From positions 620,001-684,000 of the forward strand of contig NC_134745.1 in assembly GCF_050436995.1 (NCBI RefSeq): a stretch of 64,000 nt of DNA, given 5' to 3'. Position 1 is the stretch's first letter. Every line of letters starts with the position of its first letter. The position numbers and the translations under genes were made by a program. Below the pieces are notes generated by a model. That model saw only the letters and a list, made by a program, of their open reading frames with translations. It had not been told where the DNA came from and ran no database searches. Shown here piece after piece: positions 57,293-64,000 of the stretch. Source of the DNA: Anticarsia gemmatalis. Lineage: Eukaryota > Arthropoda > Insecta > Lepidoptera > Erebidae.

Positions 57293-57477
57293 GTTTTACT
57301 AGAGTCAATTTTTATAATTCGTGCTGCTGAACCGCACTTCTGAATGATTTCGACGATATTTGCGGGAGGAGAAGTGCTAGAGTGCGTCCGCCACTTTGCA
57401 GCGACTTGTATACGCTCTGAGCTTGTGTGACAGTAATCTTGATCGTCAACTACTGTATTTCGTACGTTTTTTGTGAT
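57293..57477 (-). pseudogene. transposon remnant exon A
   Basis: An open frame runs from just inside the inverted end (stop at 57480-57478) to the donor AAAAC|GTAAGT. It reads KNVRNTVVDDQDYCHTSSER and continues to SAARIIKIDSSK. No start codon is present, so the 5' part of the gene appears deleted. I do not recognise the sequence. Confidence 0.5.
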
Positions 57478-57540
57478 TTAGGCCTTATTACCCGACAGGC
57501 CTTAATACCCGCAGGTACCTTACATAAATATGTAAAAGCC

Positions 57541-57715
57541 ACTCACACGTGGTCATTTGATTCCAAACTAAGCAAGCTTACTTCTAAATACATAAGTTTG
57601 CAGTGAGGTGCAGAACAGATCACGCAATATTGGTCCCAGGTCGAATTCATACCCATCACAAGAAGTTATTGCGGCGAGGTGATCACGTTATCCAATGCGC
57701 TAATTTAATGTCACT
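57541..57715 (-). mobile_element. tRNA-derived SINE, reverse copy
   Basis: Starting CTCACACGTGGTCATTTGAT and TCCAAACTAAGCAAGC and ending with GCGGCGAGGTGATCACG, it is the reverse complement of the SINE at 27535, with the middle deleted and the B box degraded. It begins 20 bp after the DNA transposon. Confidence 0.75.
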
Positions 57716-57720
57716 CAAAA

Positions 57721-60530
57721 ACTATTACCCTGCTAATGGAAATTGGTTATTATTAATTTAAAGTAATTCAAACTAGACACTAATTGCGTACTAAATACAC
57801 TTTTTACCTTTAGAAACACCGTCTGAACAAGATTTTTAAAACCAGAATCCCATCTCCAGATTTCGTCCTAAGTATTACCAAAAACATCGATTTCATCTCC
57901 TTTAGTTCAACAGTTACATAACATCTAAAATGCCTTGGCTAGTCTCACGTGGGGCCCATATTCCAAGTGTCATTGAGAGTCGGTTCATGTGATAGCCAAG
58001 TGGAGACAAACTCGGCCAAGGACACCGTCCAAGCGTCCTCCACTGACCGACACGTCATAATATTATAATAAACCATATCAGATGCTGATTAAACTACAAC
58101 TAGGCCACTTGATACTTTCATATTTATAAGCAAAAGTAATTCAATATGGTGAGTATTTTTTGTTCGCTTTTGATGAAAATTCCATTATATTAACTATAGA
58201 GTGTTTGATATATAAAATTACTTGTACAAATAACTTCATTACAGTCTTGAGTTCTGCAGCGCAGTTCTTTATAGTCAGTACTACGGGTTGACATTTAAAC
58301 TGTACTTCATAAATAGTTCCTACAGCGCCCGCAGGAGGCGCTGATTGGATTTTCATATAACATTCATTGATAGCTGGTAGTTGATTGTAGAGAAAATTAC
58401 TCCTGTGGTTTTTACATCGAACTAACTTTGTATCACAAGTTCTTAGCCTTCCCTGGAGACTGCTACGTATGATATTTTATCCTGCATGTTTATAATAATA
58501 TATGCTTCATTGATTTAACTTGTAAACAGAGTTCCTTTAGCCGTAATTTATTAGGTACTAACTTTTGCATCCGCCTGGAACTTGTATAGGTTTGGATACA
58601 TCACCCGAATTCTACGCATTTGGCTTTTTTAAACGCAAAAATTGGACACAGGCGTTGTACGTAGCTTATTCATTAAAAGTTGTAAGGTTTTTAATTGATC
58701 AGTGGGTGTCGTATCATTTCAGCCGCGTGCGATGAACACTTGAATTGTTATCTTGAATCACGTGACGAGTTATTTTAAATTAAAACGAATTTTCTACATT
58801 CGAACAGCGATACAGTTTACTGTTGCATCGATAAATGGTTTATTGGCTTACTTTTTTAAATATTATTAAGATTGATATATCCGAAGGTGTAAGCAGAGGT
58901 GTATGCAATGCATACGTTTTCATGACTATTTATTACTACGTTAAGTTTAAGCACAATCAGTGAACTCGCCTGGAACAGACAGAACGTATTTTATTTCCAA
59001 TAAATATAAAAATTATACGTACACGCGGGCCATCACATAAATCATTAAACTAGCTATTACTAAATAAGATAACTACAATATACTTAGAAGAGTCCAGAAT
59101 TATTAAAACCAACTAGGAAATCGAAATTGGGACCAGACGCGTACAGAAACGACTGTACATTAGAGACAAGTCGGTGAGATAGACTGTCTTATATGTGTTA
59201 TGTATCGATATTTGTTGTTTACACTACAGAACAGATATCGTAGTGCACACGGGCTATGAGAGCTGTGACGTTCCTCTTACTGAATAGGTACACGAGTGAG
59301 TAACGTGCGAGACTCGCCAGCTTTACGCACGTATAAGCGACATAACCGCAAATGTCACGTGCTGGTCTTTATTGACGGGTATTGTGTTGTTTGTTCAATA
59401 GTAATAATGATACGACTGCAGCTTTACACGAGGAAAGTAAGCTCAAATGAATTGTAAACTAACTGTACAAGTTATACAAGTTTTAACAGTACTTAAATGA
59501 TACTTATTGTTATGTATATTTTTGGAAGGAACTTAGGCCTTAAGAGCCGAATGGTTGATACAGATCATTCTTAAATGAAGCCCTGACTATGGTAATGTGA
59601 ACGCTACGAGTTAAGTAAAGTGAGTAAAGGTAAAGTCTCCCTGCCTATTTAATGGGACTCTTATATAAAACGATGAAACGTGAATATATTTGAAAACAGA
59701 ATTGCCTGCGCTTTAGGGTATAACAGGCGAAGATAAGAATGTAAAACTCCCTGCACTAAAATCGAACCCTGAAATTTCCATTTCAGCACTTGCACATCTC
59801 TTGTATCTCGCAATAATGTTATCAACACTGGTTTATGACCGACCTAGAATCTCTGACATTGTACTAATTGCACACCCACTACAATCATCTCTACAAATAT
59901 TATCTCAAACGCGGAAGAAACGGTGTCAGTAATAAATGCCTCTAAGAGAGAAAATCTCCTAAATTATAAATATATTACTGACATATTAACTTCCTTTTAC
60001 GTCAAAACCTTCAACTGAAATACATAATAAAGTATGATGTAATGTTTAACTGATAAAATATAATAAATACGTTTTCAGTTAGCTGACTCGCGCAGTTTAA
60101 TGCCCTAATTCAGCTGCTTATTAGATAGATAGATTAAAAACAATTTACTTATCTCTTCCGGGAATGAAATACGTCGAATATTTCGACATTTCCTGTTGAA
60201 GCACGTGTCAATTATATAATTGTTATAATAATACACACGAAATATTTATTTAATACAACAATGCAGTGATAAGCCAGTTATAACATCCATTTATGAATGA
60301 ATAGATACAGAAACAATAAAACTAAGTAAATAGGTAGAGAAATGAGGATAAACGTGAATGAGTTAGTTTTGCGTACACACGAGTCATTGGCTCACTGATT
60401 ATAGAAAGAAACATACTTATTCCTTATTGACTCATCATATATGAGTTTCCTTCTGTGGGCTTACACTTAAACGTCTCAAATGTGCATTTATGCATTTATA
60501 CAATCAATACTGTTTTATAATACAACTAGC
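57721..60530. other. intergenic stretch without recognised features
   Basis: Only a small hairpin, CAGCGCC at 58323-58329 with GGCGCTG at 58337-58343, was noted. A 71-codon minus-strand ORF there (58141-58356) has no recognised domain. Confidence 0.45.
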
Positions 60531-60600
60531 TTTTCCGCCCTCAGCTTTGCTCGCGTAGAATTTCACTCCCGTCGGGGGAGGGAGGGACTTTCCAAAAATC
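60531..60600 (-). repeat. RTE-type 3'-end fragment
   Basis: In reverse complement CTACGCGAGCAAAGCTGAGG and GCGGAAAAGCTAGTTG match the conserved terminus of the family (CGCGGGCGAAGC…GGAAAGCTAGT). Confidence 0.55.
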
Positions 60601-61273
60601 CTTGAATAACTTATGTTTTAAAACAGGCAACTGTTTTTAAAAAAATAAACCTTATGAGGCAGTACATTAAAAAAATATACGTGATGTTTTAAGTTCTCGC
60701 CTATTGCATTCAGGCTTGCTGCTATATTCAAACGCTCAAAGTGAAACAAGTGGCGCCTGTCAAACCTTAGTGTTACACGCGTTTTAGACAACTTAGTAGT
60801 CTTTATACATGTAGTGTGTTACCCGACTTTTGCCAAAGGGAAAATTTCACAACATTCATTGACCATGAATGACTATTTTTCAGTAAATAATCCATGCTGT
60901 TTATTAAATTTTCCCCGTGTTATTTTAGTGGCTGTTATTATTGACAGTTCAATGACATAATGTGGTTTTTGTATACACAATTCCGATTATGACATCAATG
61001 GCGTTGGTTTACCATTATTAGGGAAAGTACATGGTAAGTGAAAACATCAATAAGGACACTTTCATTAAATTACTATTCTTGACTTCAAACATCCATTTAA
61101 ACTGTATTTGAAATAAAAGATTAACGGTCACATTACTGAACAAAAGGCTTTTGAATAAACATTATATTTAAGTTGGAGCAATAGTTGAGATAAACATACA
61201 ACCTAATTTTTTCTGGGTCTTAGGCAAAAGATTACGTACTTATCTTGCATTTTATTCGAAAGTGTCACCAGAA

Positions 61274-61462
61274 TAACCTTATAAATGCGAAAGTTTATGA
61301 GAATGGATCTATGTTTGTTACTATTCCACGCAAAACCCATAAGACGGATTTGGATGAAATTTTGTACATAGCAGTTTATAAGCCGGATTAACACATAAGA
61401 TATCTATTACTCCGGAAAACATTTTAACGCAGACGAAGTTGCTTGCACAAGCTAGTGATCTA
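61274..61462 (+). repeat. RTE-type 3'-end repeat
   Basis: ATAAATGCGAAAGTTTATGA, GTTTGTTACTATTCCACGC, TTTGGATGAAATTTTGTACA and ACGCAGACGAAGTTGC are colinear with 63325-63553. Confidence 0.8.
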
Positions 61463-61506
61463 TAATGGCAAGTATACTTGACAATGAACAGAAGGCACGT
61501 TAAATT

Positions 61507-61728
61507 TTGGGTCCCGGCTGTCATTTTCTAAGATCTTTGACAGTCGTTAACAGTAGTCAGAAGCCTGAAAGTCTGACAACTAGTCTTACCAAAGAGTATC
61601 GTGAAATAACCCAAGTAACTGGGTTGTGGAGGTCAGATAGGCAATCGCTTAATGTAAAACACTGGTACTCAGCTGCATCCGGTGAGACTGGAAGCCGACT
61701 CCAACATAGTTTGGAAGAAAGGCTAAGC
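61507..61728 (+). repeat. dispersed repeat (GTCAGATAGGCAATCG family)
   Basis: It contains GACAGTCGTTAACAGTAGTC, AACTGGGTTGTGGAGGTCAG, ATAGGCAATCGCTTAATG, CTGGTACTCAGCTGCATCC and GGAAGCCGACTCCAACATAG. The copy at 53438 is its reverse. The 74-codon ORF across it is a property of the repeat. Confidence 0.88.
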
Positions 61729-62698
61729 TGATATAAATATATTATATACTTGACAATGAACCTGAGTGACCCATAATCACGCTACTGTTTTGACCACAAA
61801 GCTACTCTAATGTTTGTAGAATATTATCTATTCATACTTCTGAAAGGAGATACAAATTATGATAAGAATATGCTGCGAACTAACGATCGTGACCTTTACA
61901 AATATTCGGTACATTACATTAGCATGTTTAACTCCGGGTCATTTCCCTTTAACTACTTAATGTTTGAATTATTATGATCAGCGCCTATTTACATTTATAT
62001 TAAATACAATTATATCATAGGGATAATATGGGACGATGTGATAATTATTATTGTTTGTTTTATTAAAGTGTTTTGAAAAATTGCTAAGTTAGTAATTAAT
62101 TTTATTTTACAAATGTGTCAAAGCTTTGTTAAAGATAAACTCTATATTTTTGGAAATGACACAGAAACCATCTTTAAATTACTGAATAATTCTAATACGA
62201 TGATTTTTCGGTTATCAGGCTTAACTTAAGTTTTTATTTCGAAAGAATCCTGTAGCTGTATGTCTGTTAAGCAGTAATAAAAACATACTTCTGGATGATT
62301 TGTCTATACTGCTATTGTAGAGAAAATAAAAAACATTGCCTAAATACAAAATAACTCGTAATTCTTAATCACTAAAAACTATTTCTGGTCTTATTAACCC
62401 ACGCTAACTACCGACCGGCATACTTAATCTGCCAGTACTAAACAATATCAGTATGCACAGTACCTGAGCACTTCATCACGTTTCAAAAAGGTTTGCCGGT
62501 CTGTACAGTGGGTAGTGGGTAGTAAAGGTTAAAGGTCATTTGTCGCGAATAACAATAGGCTAATGGATTATAGTTTGTTTTTGATAATGGCACTAAAATT
62601 AGAATAGATAGTTTAGGATCAATGTTAGTCTTAGGGTGAGAGATCTACGACCTAAGGCATCCTAAGCGCTATATAATACAATACGTTATTAATTAATA

Positions 62699-62950
62699 GC
62701 ATGTTTGGCACAGTGATTAACGTGGTTGTATCGCCTGTAGTGTACCGTACCAAAGCGCCACGTGTGGTGGGTTCGAATCCAACTCATTATAAATATTTAT
62801 TTGATGAGCACGAGTATTTGTTTAGAGACAGAACAGTGAATTTATGTATGTATTAAAAGAATATAAATATGAAAATCTGCTGCTTGGTTGCTATAGTACA
62901 AGTTGTTCTCTAGCTGTGCTTAGTTTGTAATCAAATGACCGTGTGTGAGT
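62699..62950 (+). mobile_element. tRNA-derived SINE copy
   Basis: The A box is altered (TGGCACAGTGA at 62707) but the B box GGTTCGAATCC at 62770-62780 is intact. The body shares GATGAGCACGAGTATTTGT, ATAGTACAAG and AATCAAATGACCGTGTGTGA with 27535-27776. Confidence 0.85.
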
Positions 62951-63324
62951 TTATTTATTTATCTAATAACATACGGGAATTAACGCGCACGTGCATTTTT
63001 CCTTACGTTTTGGCGCAGGATGTACTGTCGTCGGTTCAAGCTAGATCAATCCAGATCGGCTTCACTCCTTTTTATGTGACCTCAGTCACGAATCATAGAA
63101 GGAAATATATAACTATGCATAATTTTGTGGTGAATGCATTGAACAAGCATCAGCAAAGGAAAACCCATCAGACACCAGGAAAAGTGAATTGACGTCAAAC
63201 GGACATTATGAAGGATAAGTAAAATGGGGTGATTTTGAGTAAGTGTAGGTATTCTGTTTAATCGGTCTATCTTTTAAACCTTCCATGTAGCCCGTCGTTA
63301 GTCAAGCGATTTTGAATGTGATCC

Positions 63325-63553
63325 TACTAATATTATAAATGCGAAAGTTTGTGAGAATGTATGTATGTATGGATGTTTGTTACTCTTTCACGCAAATACT
63401 ACTGAACCGATTACGATGAAATTTGGTATATAATATAGGTAGCGGAAGACCCAGAATAAAACATAGGCTACTTTTTATCTCGGAGTTTTCGAGGGATCGG
63501 GATTTACACGGGAAGGGTTTTCACGCAGACGAAGTGGCGGGCAGCCTCTAGTT
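63325..63553 (+). repeat. RTE-type 3'-end repeat (best copy)
   Basis: CTACTAATATTATAAATGCG, AAAGTTTGTGAGAATGTATG, TACTGAACCGATTACGATGA, AATTTGGTATA, ACATAGGCTACTTTTTATCT and CACGCAGACGAAGTGGCGGG follow the well-known order of this lepidopteran family. Confidence 0.9.
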
Positions 63554-64000
63554 CATAATCAATCTACAGACATCTATCTGCCTCAACTCAAGTGTTCAGT
63601 TGCAATGCTACAGTTAACTTCTTATCGTTATATATCTAATGGTTAACACCAATCACTAATTAACAAAACACTAACATATTTAATTATCAATATCTGTTCG
63701 ACAGTTCTACAAGTTATCGCGAAAATTCAGCCAGTCGCGGGTCCTTGAAATTACACACTCGTTTTATCATTAACAATGTTTTTTCCCATGGATAGAGGAC
63801 TAACATATAGCCATTATATACCAGACACGCTACGAAATTATGAGCTAGTTTTAAGAACACTTTAATACAAGCTAGAAACACCTAAAAGCAAAGACCACAC
63901 TAATTTCCCCCTTAACAATGTTAGTCTCATATAACAGGGGCGAGCTTATTACCATATCCAGGGCAAGCTATCAACTTCCAGGCTACTTTTTTGAACATTA

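Larger units (their letters stand above)
56432..57520 (-). mobile_element. decayed DNA transposon with TA target duplication
   Basis: Both ends begin AGGTACC[C/T]GCGGGTATT and continue through AAGGCCT, 24 bp with one mismatch, at 56432-56455 and 57497-57520. TA dinucleotides flank it at 56430-56431 and 57521-57522, as in the IS630-Tc1-mariner superfamily. The motif AGGCCT occurs at 56450, 56617, 57110, 57131, 57480 and 57497, possibly transposase-binding sites. The inside holds two remnant exons on the minus strand. At 1089 bp it is too short for a full transposase gene. Confidence 0.82.

Overview
The window is nuclear DNA from an insect, almost certainly a moth or butterfly. It is AT-rich, its genes are split by introns up to about 10 kb, and it carries several repeat families I recognise as common in Lepidoptera: a tRNA-derived SINE, the RTE-type 3' ends reading CTACTAATATTATAAATGCG and ACTAGCTGACCCGCG, a repeat containing GTCAGATAGGCAATCG, and CR1/Jockey-type LINE tails. 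Two protein-coding genes, one tRNA gene, one LINE with an intact reverse transcriptase ORF, and one decayed DNA transposon can be supported from sequence.

1 to 28 kb: the plus strand carries the Hippo kinase gene (hpo, homologue of MST1/2), rebuilt here as 11 coding exons from 6727 to 27986. All splice phases fit, giving a 497-residue product with a complete kinase domain, a linker with Thr-Met motifs and a C-terminal SARAH domain. The first coding exon lies 9.8 kb upstream of the second and is the least certain part. Intron 7 holds an antisense, 5'-truncated LINE (21855-24717) with a 762-codon ORF, followed by a GC-rich palindromic element (24922-25215). A TATA-box plus short signal-peptide-like ORF near 804-914 is an isolated promoter candidate.

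28 to 40 kb: a stretch without recognised mobile elements up to about 32.6 kb fits a long hpo 3' UTR, with polyadenylation signals at 29390 and 33776. Converging on it from the minus strand is a four-exon gene (39768 to 36519) for a 149-residue multi-pass membrane protein that I cannot name. The two genes meet tail to tail near 33.8 kb.

40 to 64 kb: a gene desert containing one intact tRNA-Gln(CUG) gene at 43467-43538 and many repeat copies. It also holds a 1089-bp DNA transposon (56432-57520) with TA target duplication, 24-bp inverted ends, repeated AGGCCT sites and two remnant exons joined by a phase-consistent intron, the second encoding a PHD-like zinc finger with an in-frame stop.

Functionally, hpo is the core kinase of the Hippo growth-control pathway. 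I see no functional link between it and the membrane-protein gene; they are simply convergent neighbours.
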